Of a stretch of DNA of 33,244 nt, positions 15,240 to 24,064 are shown piece by piece (position 1 is the first letter of the stretch; the number at the start of each line of letters is the position of its first letter). The translations under genes and the position numbers were made by a program. This stretch comes from Candidatus Lustribacter telmatis (lineage in GTDB: Bacteria; Vulcanimicrobiota; Vulcanimicrobiia; Vulcanimicrobiales; Vulcanimicrobiaceae), in contig PLRU01000078.1 of NCBI GenBank assembly GCA_003164045.1, positions 354 through 33,597 on the forward strand, written 5' to 3'. Below the pieces are notes generated by a model that saw only the letters and a list, made by a program, of their open reading frames with translations, did no database searches and was not told the origin of the DNA.

Positions 15240-16404
15240 CGCCTTCGCCCGCGTGCGAATTCCCGCCGCCGTAACGGCCGGTATCGCCGGGTTCGTGCTC
15301 ACGTTTATCGTCGCGCACGGGCGCTCGACGCCGTACAACAACTACGTTCTCTTTGCCGACTCGCTGTTGCACGGACATCTCTGGATCGATTGGCCCGGTC
15401 CGTACATCGACGCCGTGCTCTTCGACGGCCAGCGCTTCATCGTCAACGATCCGGTGCCGTCCATCTTGCTCTTGCCGTTCGTTGCGGTGTTCGGGCTCGC
15501 AACGAATCAGACGCTGTTGGCGTGCGTGCTGGCCGGCGTTGCGACCGGCGCCGCGTGGTCGCTCTTCCGGCGCCTCGGCGCGCCCAGCGACACGTCGCTC
15601 TGGCTCACCGCGTTTGCGTTCGCCGGAACCGATCTGCTATGGTGCTCGATGCTGGGCGACGTATGGTTCGTCGCGCAATCGGCGGCGGTTGCGTTCACGC
15701 TGCTGGCCCTCGCCGAACTCGCGGGGCCACGGCGTGCGTGGCTCGTCGCGTTCTGGTTTGCGCTCGCCGTCGGCTCGCGCTTCACCGTCGTCATGGCGCT
15801 GCCGGTCGTTGCGTACTGGATCGCGTGCGGATTCACCGTGCCGGAGCGGCGCTGGCGCGCGTTGCGTTCGGCCACGTTGACGCTGCTGCCGTTCGGCGCG
15901 CTATGGGTCGCCTACAACCTCGCGCGCTGGCACGTGCCGTGGGATAGCGGGCACACGATCTTCTATCACGAGGATTCGATCGGCACGCCCAACGGGTCGC
16001 CGTTCTCGTTTGGGAACATCCCGATGCAGCTGTGGTCGTTCTTCGTGCAGCAGCCGGCCTTCGGCGCCGCGTATCCGTGGGTTGTTCCCGGCCAAGGCGG
16101 CGTCGCGCTGACGTGGACGAGCCCCGCACTCATCATCGCGTTCTTTGCGCGAGCGCCGCGCGCGCTCGTGATCTCGAGTTGGGTGGCGATCGTGCTCGTC
16201 GCGGCGCCGTCGTTCATGTACTACGTCAACGGGTTCGCGCAGTTCGGGATGCGGCACGCACTCGATTTCGAGCCGTTCGTCTTCGTGCTGATGGCGCTGG
16301 CCGTGCGCGATCGTTTGCCGTTTCTTGCGAAAGCGGCGATTCTCTGGTCCGTCGCGATGGGATTTTGGGGCACCTGGTTTTGGAATGTCTTCATCCGGCA
16401 CTAA
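15226..16404 (+). CDS. Polytopic membrane protein, GT-C/ArnT-like superfamily candidate
   Basis: 392 residues from ATG 15226 (MRFVDAFARVRIPAAVTAGI); ATGs at 15205 and 15208 are alternatives. Roughly ten membrane segments. The first outside loop contains YNNYVLFADSLLHGHLWIDW, resembling GT-C family proteins that start with an Asp-bearing loop after TM1. The gene overlaps the end of the DUF2723 gene and is itself overlapped by the FUSC gene, so these three are translated from one message. No catalytic claim can be made. It could assist the upstream protein in glycosylating envelope polymers (inference). Confidence 0.65.
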   Translation: MRFVDAFARVRIPAAVTAGIAGFVLTFIVAHGRSTPYNNYVLFADSLLHGHLWIDWPGPYIDAVLFDGQRFIVNDPVPSILLLPFVAVFGLATNQTLLACVLAGVATGAAWSLFRRLGAPSDTSLWLTAFAFAGTDLLWCSMLGDVWFVAQSAAVAFTLLALAELAGPRRAWLVAFWFALAVGSRFTVVMALPVVAYWIACGFTVPERRWRALRSATLTLLPFGALWVAYNLARWHVPWDSGHTIFYHEDSIGTPNGSPFSFGNIPMQLWSFFVQQPAFGAAYPWVVPGQGGVALTWTSPALIIAFFARAPRALVISSWVAIVLVAAPSFMYYVNGFAQFGMRHALDFEPFVFVLMALAVRDRLPFLAKAAILWSVAMGFWGTWFWNVFIRH

Positions 16405-18502
16405 GGTCGCGCGGAGGATCGTCGCCGACGCACTCCGGCTGAACTGGTCGGGCATTGAGGTTCGCTTCGCGATCCGCTGCACCGTCGGCGTTGCGCTTCC
16501 GCTGATCGTCTCGGCGCTGGTGGGTCAACCGCTGGCCGGCGCATCGGCGGCGTACGGCGCGCTCGTTACGGGTCTCGCTTCGCGCCAGGGCGTCTATCGC
16601 ACGCGCGTCGGCGCCATGCTCTCGGCCGGTGCGGCGCTCGCGATCTCGGGGTTTGCGGGCGCGGTAACGGGACCGTATCCGGCGGCGAACATCGCGCTGC
16701 TCGCCGTGTGGACGCTCGTCTTCGGCGTCGTCGCGTCACTCGGCCGTTCGGCGACGGTCGTGGCGATTAACGCCTGCGTCGCGTTCGTGCTGTTCTCCAA
16801 CCCGCCGTACGACGTCGCCAACCCGGGCTTCCATGCGCTGATGGTCTTTGCCGGCGGCGTCTTACAGATGCTGTTGCTGGTACTCGTGTGGCCGCTGGGA
16901 CGTTTTCGCACCGAGCGCGCCGCACTTTCGGCCGCGTTTACCGCGCTCTCGCACTACGCGACGGGGTTGCGGGCCGACGATCTCGGGTTGCCCGACACGC
17001 AATCCGTCGCGGCGGTGAGCGCGGCGCTGGCCGACCCGCAGCCGTTCGGCGGCCGCGCGGAGATCGCGGCGTATCAGGCGTTGGCCGACGAGGCGGATCG
17101 CTTACGCGGAACGCTAGCGGCGCTCGCGACGGAGCAGCACTTGCTGAGCGAAGTCGGCTTGAGTGCGGAGGCCGCAGCCGTGCGGAGTGCCGGCCACGAG
17201 GCGGGGCGGCTGTTGGACGACATCGCCGCGGCCGTTGCCGATGGCCGCGTGCCGGATCGGCATCCCGGCGATGCACGCGCGCTCGACGCGGCGATTGTCG
17301 AGCTCGAACGTTTGAGCTCGGCGAACGCCCCGTATGTGGCCGATGCGCGCGCGCTTGCCGGACAACTGCGCGCGGCGTTGCGCTCGGCCGCTGCGGCGGC
17401 GTCGGGCGGACTCTCGGTTGACGAGCCGGCGGTCCGCGTCGCGCGTTTCGACGTCGCGAAACTTCGGCTGCTGGTCGAGCGGTATGTGGCGAACTGCTCG
17501 TGGAGTTCGATCTACGCGCGGCACGCCATTCGGCTGACCGTGGCGCTGACGATCGCCGTCATCGCGCAGCATCTGCTGCCGCTCGCGCACGCGCAGTGGA
17601 TCGGCTTGACCGTCGTGCTGGTGCTGCGGCCCGATTTTTCATCGACGTTCACGCGCGGGGTCGGACGCGTTGCCGGCACGGTCGGCGGCGCGATTCTCGC
17701 CTCGCTCATCGCCGCATTTCATCCGAGCGACACGGCCTACATCGTGCTGGCGATCGTGTTTGCGGGCTTCGGCTTCGCGCTCTTCAACGTCAGCTACGCG
17801 TTGTTCAGCGTCGCGATTACCGGCTACGTAGTGTATCTGCTCGCGTTCGGCGGGGCGCCCGAACATGCGTCGGCGCTCGATCGCGTGTGGGCCACGCTGC
17901 TCGGCGGAACGCTCGCGCTCGTCGCCTACACGCTTTGGCCCACGTGGTCGCGGTCGCGCGTCGCCGACGAACTCGCCGATCTGGTCGAGGCGCAACGCCG
18001 CTATGTCGGACACGTGCTGCGCGCATTCGCCGAACCGGTGTTGGACGACGCCGCGATCCGCGCGTCGCAAGTCGCGGCCTGGCGCGCGCGCTCGAACGCC
18101 GAAGCGTCGGTCGATCAAATGGCCGGCGAGCCGGTGACGCCGCGCGGCATCACCGTGCGCACGGCGAGCGGCGTTCTCGCTGCGACCCGGCGTCTGGGCA
18201 TTGCATCGTTGACGCTGCGCGCGCGCGTGGCGCGCATTACGGGCGCACCGCACGAACAGATCGAGCGTTTTTCCGGCGATCTCGATGTGGCGCTGCTCGC
18301 GATCGTCGAAGCGCTGCATAGCGGCGCGCCGCCATCCCCCCTGCCGCCGTTGCGCGACGATCAGATCGCACTCAAGCGCGTCCTCACCGAGCGCGGGGAT
18401 CCGGCGGTGGAAGTCCTCGTGTCGGAGACCGATCTCATCGTCGATAGCGTCGAAACGATGGCCGCCGTCCTCGCCCGTAGGGCCGCGAGCGCTTCCGGCT
18501 GA
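16385..18502 (+). CDS. FUSC-family membrane transporter (YccS/aromatic-acid exporter type)
   Basis: 705 residues from ATG 16385. Two membrane bundles, about residues 25-175 and 385-540, each with roughly six hydrophobic segments, separated by and followed by soluble helical regions rich in Ala, Glu and Arg. This duplicated 6TM-cytosolic-6TM-cytosolic layout, with WIGLTVVLVLRPDFSSTFTRGVGRVAGTVGG in two parts, is the FUSC family signature (fusaric acid resistance, AaeB, YccS). Members export aromatic acids or act at the envelope. It starts inside the upstream gene (20-bp overlap) and is followed 10 bp later by a ring-hydroxylating dioxygenase gene. Confidence 0.85.
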   Translation: MSSSGTKVARRIVADALRLNWSGIEVRFAIRCTVGVALPLIVSALVGQPLAGASAAYGALVTGLASRQGVYRTRVGAMLSAGAALAISGFAGAVTGPYPAANIALLAVWTLVFGVVASLGRSATVVAINACVAFVLFSNPPYDVANPGFHALMVFAGGVLQMLLLVLVWPLGRFRTERAALSAAFTALSHYATGLRADDLGLPDTQSVAAVSAALADPQPFGGRAEIAAYQALADEADRLRGTLAALATEQHLLSEVGLSAEAAAVRSAGHEAGRLLDDIAAAVADGRVPDRHPGDARALDAAIVELERLSSANAPYVADARALAGQLRAALRSAAAAASGGLSVDEPAVRVARFDVAKLRLLVERYVANCSWSSIYARHAIRLTVALTIAVIAQHLLPLAHAQWIGLTVVLVLRPDFSSTFTRGVGRVAGTVGGAILASLIAAFHPSDTAYIVLAIVFAGFGFALFNVSYALFSVAITGYVVYLLAFGGAPEHASALDRVWATLLGGTLALVAYTLWPTWSRSRVADELADLVEAQRRYVGHVLRAFAEPVLDDAAIRASQVAAWRARSNAEASVDQMAGEPVTPRGITVRTASGVLAATRRLGIASLTLRARVARITGAPHEQIERFSGDLDVALLAIVEALHSGAPPSPLPPLRDDQIALKRVLTERGDPAVEVLVSETDLIVDSVETMAAVLARRAASASG

Positions 18503-18512
18503 AGGGGTCAGC

Positions 18513-19700
18513 GTGGCTACGAACGCGCGCACGCTGCCGCTCTGGGCGCCGAAGATCGATCCCGCGCGCTGGGTGGATAACCGCGTCTACACCGATCCGC
18601 GCGTGTACGAACGCGAAGTGGAGCTGATCTTCAACCGCACGTGGTTGTTTGCCGGACATGCGAGCGAAGCGCGCGAGACCGGAGACTACTTCACCACAAC
18701 GATCCTCGGACAGCCGCTTCTTTTTGCGCGCGGTAACGACGGCGCCGTGCGCGCATTCTACAATACGTGCCGCCATCGCGGCTCCAAGGTGGCGCTGGAG
18801 GCGTGCGGTCACGCGTCGGCATTTCGCTGCCCGTATCACTTCTGGGTGTACGATCTCGAGGGCCGTTTGATCGGCATTCCGGGTGAAGAGGCCTACGACG
18901 GCAGCGGCTTCACCAAAGAAGAAAACCCGCTCGTCGGACTGCGCTGCGAAGAAGAATTGGGGTTGCTCTTCGTCACCTTCAACGACGATGCGCCGTCGCT
19001 ACGCGACTATCTCGGCCCGAAGATCGTCGAGACGCTCGCCACGCCGCTCGCCGGCGCGCAGTACGAAGTTGTGAAATACATCTCGTACGAGTTGCCGGTC
19101 AACTGGAAAGTGTTCGCGGAAAATGCCCGCGACGGCTACCACGTGCCGTTCGTGCACCCGTTCTTTCGCAAGGCCAGTCCGCCGGGACCGTACTTCCTGC
19201 ACGATAACGGCCATGCCGTGCAGCGTCTCGGCATGGATCCGAGCGGCGTCGAACCGGAACTCTGGGCGAAGATCGTTCAACACACGCTGCCCGGTGTCGA
19301 AACGGGTGACGGCTACATCGTCACGCTCTTCCCCGATGCGACGATCACGCTGCGTTCGAACGTCGTCTCGATCGATTCGCAGCGCGCGCTCGGTCCATCG
19401 ACCGTGCTCATGGAGAGCCGCGTGCTCGGCATCGTCGGCGATTCGCAAGACGTGCGCGACATCCGCGCGCTCGGACATGCGACCTGGTTCCTCAACCCGG
19501 TCGAGCTGGAAGACGCGCCGATCTTCATCGGGCAACAGCAAGGCGTCGCTGCCAAGGGCGTGCGTTACAGCGTGATCGCACGCGGCGCCGACGCGACGAC
19601 CGGAACGCGCGGCGACGACAACCGCTTACGCCAATGGTGGACGGCCTGGCGGGCGGCAATGGGCGTGGAGATCAACTCGCTCGCGATCGAGCTTGACTGA
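18513..19700 (+). CDS. Aromatic ring-hydroxylating dioxygenase, alpha subunit (Rieske)
   Basis: 395 residues from GTG 18513, selected for GAAGGGG 6 bp upstream. Rieske ligands C86-x-H88 (NTCRHRGSKV) and C106-x-x-H109 (CPYHFWVYD) with a 17-residue spacing; mononuclear iron ligands H210 and H215 in ENARDGYHVPFVHP with bridging D207, and an acidic ligand region EDAPIFIGQQQG near the C-terminus. All catalytic residues are present. Beta subunit, ferredoxin and reductase genes are absent, so it may be an alpha-only (alpha3-type) oxygenase using unlinked electron carriers. Substrate unknown; the FUSC exporter next door hints at aromatic acids. Confidence 0.9.
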   Translation: MATNARTLPLWAPKIDPARWVDNRVYTDPRVYEREVELIFNRTWLFAGHASEARETGDYFTTTILGQPLLFARGNDGAVRAFYNTCRHRGSKVALEACGHASAFRCPYHFWVYDLEGRLIGIPGEEAYDGSGFTKEENPLVGLRCEEELGLLFVTFNDDAPSLRDYLGPKIVETLATPLAGAQYEVVKYISYELPVNWKVFAENARDGYHVPFVHPFFRKASPPGPYFLHDNGHAVQRLGMDPSGVEPELWAKIVQHTLPGVETGDGYIVTLFPDATITLRSNVVSIDSQRALGPSTVLMESRVLGIVGDSQDVRDIRALGHATWFLNPVELEDAPIFIGQQQGVAAKGVRYSVIARGADATTGTRGDDNRLRQWWTAWRAAMGVEINSLAIELD

Positions 19701-20184
19701 TACCGCGCTGCTGCGCGCCGAGTTGATCGGCGGTCAGCAGTTCACGCGTCCCGAACGCACGCCGCATTTGCGCGCGCTCGTCGATCGCGCGCAAGCGGCG
19801 CTCGAATCGGGCATGCGGCTCGTCGCGCGCGAGGGCTGCGTGCTGCGCGATGCCGACGTGCTGCTCACCGTGCAAGCCGTTGCGATTCCCGACCTCGCGC
19901 TCTACCGCGGACCGACGTGCGATGTTCCCGACCTGATCGTGGAATATCGCGCCGAATCGACCGATCGTCTGTTCTTCGGTCCGAAGCGCCTCGCATACGC
20001 CCGGGCGCGCGTTCCGGAGTTGTGGTTCGTCGATGCATCGAAGTTGCTGGTAACGGTCTTACGCCTGGGCGCGGGCCTCGACTATCCGTGGCCGTCCGAG
20101 ACGCTCGGTATAACCGGCCTGCTCCACTCATCCGCAATCCGCGGACTTGCCGTTCCGGCGGAGATGTTGCTCCGCGCGAACTAG
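19693..20184 (+). CDS. Uma2-family (PD-(D/E)XK-like) putative endonuclease
   Basis: 163 residues starting with TTG at 19693, overlapping the dioxygenase stop by 8 bp. Uma2 core pattern: IPDLALYRG, then VPDLIVEYRAESTD, then GPKRLAYARARVPELWFVD, which provide the Asp, Glu and Lys of a restriction-like fold. Such genes are numerous in some lineages but have no proved role. It converges with the alpha/beta hydrolase gene, the two stops sharing 4 bp (20181-20184). Coupling to an oxygenase operon is probably incidental. Confidence 0.7.
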   Translation: MTDTALLRAELIGGQQFTRPERTPHLRALVDRAQAALESGMRLVAREGCVLRDADVLLTVQAVAIPDLALYRGPTCDVPDLIVEYRAESTDRLFFGPKRLAYARARVPELWFVDASKLLVTVLRLGAGLDYPWPSETLGITGLLHSSAIRGLAVPAEMLLRAN

Positions 20185-21029
20185 AGGCCGCGTTCGTCGA
20201 GCCAGTTCAAGAAGATGTCGGCGATGACGTCGTGACCGTGCTCGATCATCATCATGTGTCCGTGACCGCGCAGGCCGCGATCGGCGAGCCAGATGAAGTC
20301 GGCGCCGAAGTAGTCCGCGATCGTTTCATCGGCAACGCGCGGATGACGCGGGTCCTGATCGCCGGTGATAAGGAGGATCGGAATGCCGGCCAGCGCGTCG
20401 GGCCCGGCGATGCGCAGTCCGCTGCCGTTGAAGTTACTGCGTTCGTTCATCGCGCGCGGGCTTTCGGGCACGAGCCCGCCGAGATACGCCTCCACCGCGT
20501 CGTGCGGAAAACGGTCGCTGTTCGCCCACATCGCCAGCGCCGTCTCGCGCACGACCGGCGCCGGTTGCCCTTCCGGCATTGCCGCCGGTCGCCCGAGCGC
20601 CGCCCAGCGCTCCGGCTCCTCAGCGCGAATCCGCGCGATCTCCGCGCCGTCGAGCGCGGGCTGCAGATTTGCCGGCGGTCCCGGCGCGATCGCCACGATG
20701 GCCGCGACGTTCTTGGGGTTCATCTCGGCCGCGCGCCAGCCGATGACGCCGCCCATGCTGTGCGTGACCAGCACCGCCGGTCCGATCTGGGTGAGCGTCG
20801 CGGCGACCGCATCCGCGACAGTCTGCATCGACAGCGCCGCAAACGGCTCCGCCACCGGGGACGCGCCGCGGCCGGGCCAATCCACGACGTACGCATCACG
20901 CCCGTGTGCGGCGGCGTACGGTGCCCAGCCGCTCCGCCCGTCGGGTGTCTCGACATAGCAGGCGCCCGTATGGGAGCCGCCGTGGACGAATAGCAGCGGT
21001 GTTTTGCGCGCGGCACTCGGCGCCGCCAT
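20181..21029 (-). CDS. Alpha/beta hydrolase-fold enzyme
   Basis: 282 residues from the ATG at 21029 (MAAPSAARKTPLLFVHGGSH); a GTG at 21047 would add six residues. The oxyanion loop is LLFVHGGSHTGAC, the nucleophile elbow is VTHSMGGVIG (Ser in S-M-G-G), the acid lies in ITGDQDPRHP and the catalytic His in RGHGHMMMIEHG. Similar to the esterase subgroup that keeps HGGxHTG, with secondary substrates such as esters or lactones; no specific reaction can be named. Transcribed away from the NHEJ operon and head-to-head with it (about 130 bp between starts). Confidence 0.85.
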   Translation of the reverse strand: MAAPSAARKTPLLFVHGGSHTGACYVETPDGRSGWAPYAAAHGRDAYVVDWPGRGASPVAEPFAALSMQTVADAVAATLTQIGPAVLVTHSMGGVIGWRAAEMNPKNVAAIVAIAPGPPANLQPALDGAEIARIRAEEPERWAALGRPAAMPEGQPAPVVRETALAMWANSDRFPHDAVEAYLGGLVPESPRAMNERSNFNGSGLRIAGPDALAGIPILLITGDQDPRHPRVADETIADYFGADFIWLADRGLRGHGHMMMIEHGHDVIADIFLNWLDERGL

Positions 21030-21094
21030 CAGCGTTGACCTTAGCACCGTGTTCCTCTTGAAAGTGACCTGGGGGTTTGTCCTGCAGCGCGGCG

Positions 21095-21120
21095 GTTACA
21101 CACCCGCTTGCGGCGGGTAC
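21095..21120 (+). promoter_or_regulatory. Candidate sigma-B-type promoter of the stress protein-NHEJ operon
   Basis: GTTACA (21095-21100), 14-bp spacer, GGGTAC (21115-21120). The spacing is the same as in the promoter at 1305-1330. A further GTTTGT at 21075-21080 sits 14 bp upstream of GTTACA and might form a tandem or alternative -35 element. The -10 side is part of a small inverted repeat, ACCCGC-TTGCG-GCGGGT. Transcription from about 21127 would give a leader of roughly 35 nt with the ribosome site GGGAGA at 21150-21155. Confidence 0.5.
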
Positions 21121-21160
21121 ACACTTGTTACGCAAGACGAAACACCAACGGGAGACGATC

Positions 21161-21409
21161 ATGGCGAACGACAGCGCAGAACAGCTCAACACGCTCAAAC
21201 ACGACACCAAAGACACGATCGACGAGGCGAAAAACCGCGCGCAGGCGGGGGGCGAGAAGCTCAAGCGCGGCGTTGAGGGCGATTCGATGCCGATGGGCGA
21301 CCGCATCGTCTCAAACGTTAAAGAAACGCTGCACAACACTGCCGCCGACATCGACGCCGCCAAGCGCGACGTGCGCCACGGCGCCGGCAAAGCGGACGAC
21401 AAGGTCTAG
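21161..21409 (+). CDS. Small hydrophilic stress-type protein (CsbD/LEA-like)
   Basis: 82 residues, no membrane segment, one long charged amphipathic pattern with repeated K/D/E/A units (LNTLKHDTKDTIDEAKNRAQ, VKETLHNTAADIDAAKRDVR). It has the composition of CsbD and LEA-like general stress proteins, but I do not see a diagnostic CsbD motif. The start is ATG at 21161, with GGGAGA 5 bp upstream. It is the first gene after a sigma-B-like promoter, and the NHEJ ligase gene begins 29 bp downstream. The likely role is protective, as with csbD, a sigma-B target in Bacillus (known for the family, inferred here). Confidence 0.65.
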   Translation: MANDSAEQLNTLKHDTKDTIDEAKNRAQAGGEKLKRGVEGDSMPMGDRIVSNVKETLHNTAADIDAAKRDVRHGAGKADDKV

Positions 21410-21438
21410 CCGACGCACGCGCGGTAGCGCGAGCGCAT

Positions 21439-23067
21439 ATGGCGCGAAAAGCAAAAGCGCCGGAACCGCTGGCGGAGTACGTGCGCAAGCGCGACTTCGC
21501 GGCGACGCCGGAACCGAAGGGTAAGAAGCGCAGCGCCTCCACGGCGTTGCGTTTCGTCATCCAGAAACACGCCGCAACGCGGCTGCACTACGATTTCCGG
21601 CTCGAGGCCGGCGGCGTGCTCGCATCGTGGGCGGTGCCGAAGGGTCCGTCGCTCGACACGCACGAGCGCCGCCTGGCCATGCATGTCGAAGATCATCCCT
21701 ACGACTACCGGACGTTTGAGGGGATCATTCCGAGCGGCAATTACGGCGCCGGTGAAGTGATCGTATGGGACGAGGGAACCTACACGCTTGCCGAGGGTAC
21801 CGATCCGGTTGCCGAAATTGCCAAGGGCAAAATCAAGTTCATCATGCGCGGCAAGAAGATGCACGGCATGTTCTCGCTCGTGAAGATCAAGGGCAAAGGC
21901 GGCGAGAGCGGCGACCCGTGGCTCTTGATCAAGGATCACGACGAGTTCGTCGATCCCAGCTACGACGTGAACGATCATCCGGAGAGCGCGAAGAGCGGTA
22001 AGACGCTCGACGATATTGCAGGCAGCAAAACCGCAAAGCAATGGAAGAGCGATCGTCCGGCCGAGCCCGCGAAGAAACGCGCATCCGTGAAGCGCGCCAG
22101 AGCGGATCCGATTCCGCGCAGCATCTCGCCGATGCTCGCGACGCTTGCGGATGCGCCGTTCGATGATCCGGCTTGGCTGTTTGAAGTGAAGTGGGACGGC
22201 TTTCGCGCGATCGCCTCGATCGATGCCGAAGGCAACGTAACGCTGACGTCGCGCAACGGACTCGATTTGCTCAAACGCTTCAAGGAACTCGAGTCGATCG
22301 GTGCGGCATTCCGTTCGCTGCCGGTGGTGGTCGACGGCGAGATCTGCGCGCTCGACGAACAAGGCCGATCGTCGTTTCAGGCGCTGCAACAAGTCGACAT
22401 GAACGTGCGCGGGAAGGGCCGGCCGCCGCTGACGTTCGTTGCGTTCGACGTGCTCTATGCCGATGGGCGCGATCTGCGCGCACTTCCGCTCGAAGAGCGC
22501 AAGACGAAACTCGAAAAACTGATCGTGCCCGATCGCGGCGTGCTGTACTCCAAACACATCATCGGCCGGGGCAAAGACTTCTTCGCGCTCGCGCAACGCG
22601 AAGGGCTTGAGGGCATCATCGCCAAGCGGCGCGATTCGCCGTACCGCATGTCGCGTTCGCGCGATTGGTTCAAGTTCAAAGCGAAACACGAAGAAGAGTT
22701 CGTCATCGGCGGCTGGACGGAGCCGAAAGGCAGCCGTAAGGAATTCGGCGCGCTGCTGCTCGGCTATTACGAAGGCGATGCACTCGTCTTTGCCGGTCAA
22801 GCGGGAACCGGCTTCAATCAGAAACTGTTGCGCGAGATCGGCGCGGAGCTGCGCAAGCGCGAACGCAAAACCTCACCGTTCGCCGAACTGCCGAAAATGA
22901 AACCCGCGCCGCACTTCGTGAAGCCGGAACTCGTCGCGCAAATTGCGTTCGCTGAGTGGACCCACGACGGTCTCTTGCGTCAACCCGTGTTCCTCGGCTT
23001 GCGGACCGACAAGTCCGCAAGGGACGTGCGGCGCGAACGCGCGCAGCCGACTCTGCGTCCGGCATGA
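21439..23067 (+). CDS. ligD: LigD-type ATP-dependent DNA ligase with 3'-phosphoesterase domain
   Basis: 542 residues. N-terminal 3'-phosphoesterase domain (about residues 35-175) with the active-site set in VIQKHAATRLHYDFRLE and MHVEDHPYDY. ATP-dependent ligase core from about residue 225: PMLATLADAPFD, adenylation lysine K251 in FEVKWDGFRA, then VVDGEICALD and LEGIIAKRRDSPY, and an OB-fold region ending FLGLRTDKSARDVRRE. Seals breaks and trims 3' ends in Ku-dependent end joining. The polymerase domain found in full LigD is not in this protein but in the next gene. Its stop overlaps the polymerase ATG (ATGA at 23064-23067). Confidence 0.95.
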   Translation: MARKAKAPEPLAEYVRKRDFAATPEPKGKKRSASTALRFVIQKHAATRLHYDFRLEAGGVLASWAVPKGPSLDTHERRLAMHVEDHPYDYRTFEGIIPSGNYGAGEVIVWDEGTYTLAEGTDPVAEIAKGKIKFIMRGKKMHGMFSLVKIKGKGGESGDPWLLIKDHDEFVDPSYDVNDHPESAKSGKTLDDIAGSKTAKQWKSDRPAEPAKKRASVKRARADPIPRSISPMLATLADAPFDDPAWLFEVKWDGFRAIASIDAEGNVTLTSRNGLDLLKRFKELESIGAAFRSLPVVVDGEICALDEQGRSSFQALQQVDMNVRGKGRPPLTFVAFDVLYADGRDLRALPLEERKTKLEKLIVPDRGVLYSKHIIGRGKDFFALAQREGLEGIIAKRRDSPYRMSRSRDWFKFKAKHEEEFVIGGWTEPKGSRKEFGALLLGYYEGDALVFAGQAGTGFNQKLLREIGAELRKRERKTSPFAELPKMKPAPHFVKPELVAQIAFAEWTHDGLLRQPVFLGLRTDKSARDVRRERAQPTLRPA

Positions 23068-24032
23068 CGGCAACGAAGCCGGGCAAAGCGGCCAAGACGC
23101 CGCTTACGATCGGCAAGCGCGCGCTCCAAGTCACCAACCTCGATAAAGTGCTGTGGCCGCGCGACGGCTACACCAAGGGCGATTTGATCGCGTACTATCG
23201 CGCGGTTGCGAGGTGGCTCTTGCCGCACGTGCAAGGCCGGCCGCTCACGCTCGAACGCTATCCGAACGGCATCGATGAGGCGGGGTGGTGGGAAAAGCAC
23301 ATCCCGCGCGGTTTGCCCGACTGGATTCCCACCGTGAAGACCGCGGCGAGCACGCGCCACGAACAGATCGAGTTCATGCTGTGCGAAGACGAAGCGACGC
23401 TGGCGTACGTGGCCAACCTCGCGGCGGTGGTGCTGCACGTGTGGTACTCGCGCGAGCCCACCCTCGACGTGCCCGACTTCATCCTCATCGACCTCGACCC
23501 GCACGAAGGCTGCACGCTCGCGACGCTCGCGCGGGTAGCGCTGGCCGCGCGCGACGAGCTGGCCACGGTCGGCATCACGCCGCTGGTGAAGACCACGGGC
23601 GGGTCGGGCCTCCACGTCGTCGTGCCGCTCGAGCCGCGTTACGACTGGGATCAGGCCAAGGGCTTCGCGGAGCTGATCGCGCGCCGCATCCACGACGTGG
23701 CGCCCGAGCATACGACGCTCGACCGCACGATCGCGCGGAGGCCCAAGGGCACGGTGTACCTGGATTACGTGCAGGTCGGCAAGGGCAAAACCTACGTTGC
23801 GCCGTTCAGCGTGCGGCCGCGGGACGGGGCGCCCATCTCGATGCCGATCCCCTGGAGCGAGGTTGAGGCGATGCGCCGTAAGCGCACCAAGACGACGGCC
23901 CCGGAGATGACGCGCTGGAACATCCGCAACGTCCCGAAGCTCCTGGCCCAAGACGGTGACTGCTGGTCCGAGGGCTGGACGCCCTATCGCCTCGAACCAG
24001 TGATAGCCGCCGCCCGCTCGCTCTGGAGTTAG
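23064..24032 (+). CDS. LigD polymerase-domain protein (primase-polymerase of NHEJ)
   Basis: 322 residues, a stand-alone LigD POL domain of the archaeo-eukaryotic primase fold. The two metal-binding aspartates are D143 and D145 in FILIDLDPHEG, and the third conserved block is KTTGGSGLHVVVPL. The start LTIGKRALQVTNLDKVLWP follows the family. It adds nucleotides (often ribonucleotides) to gapped ends before ligation. It begins within the ligase stop codon. The order PE-ligase-polymerase equals that of the fused Pseudomonas LigD, so this looks like a split version of the same protein. Confidence 0.94.
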   Translation: MTATKPGKAAKTPLTIGKRALQVTNLDKVLWPRDGYTKGDLIAYYRAVARWLLPHVQGRPLTLERYPNGIDEAGWWEKHIPRGLPDWIPTVKTAASTRHEQIEFMLCEDEATLAYVANLAAVVLHVWYSREPTLDVPDFILIDLDPHEGCTLATLARVALAARDELATVGITPLVKTTGGSGLHVVVPLEPRYDWDQAKGFAELIARRIHDVAPEHTTLDRTIARRPKGTVYLDYVQVGKGKTYVAPFSVRPRDGAPISMPIPWSEVEAMRRKRTKTTAPEMTRWNIRNVPKLLAQDGDCWSEGWTPYRLEPVIAAARSLWS

Positions 24033-24064
24033 GCGGACCGGCGCTTCGGGGGAAAGACGGAGAT

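Noticed and set aside
23040..23072. CTCTGCGTCCGGCATGAC near the ligase stop looks like an end of the REP-like element at 11388-11501
   Set aside because: Only a short stretch is similar and most of the surrounding sequence encodes the normal LigD C-terminus; no second arm is present.
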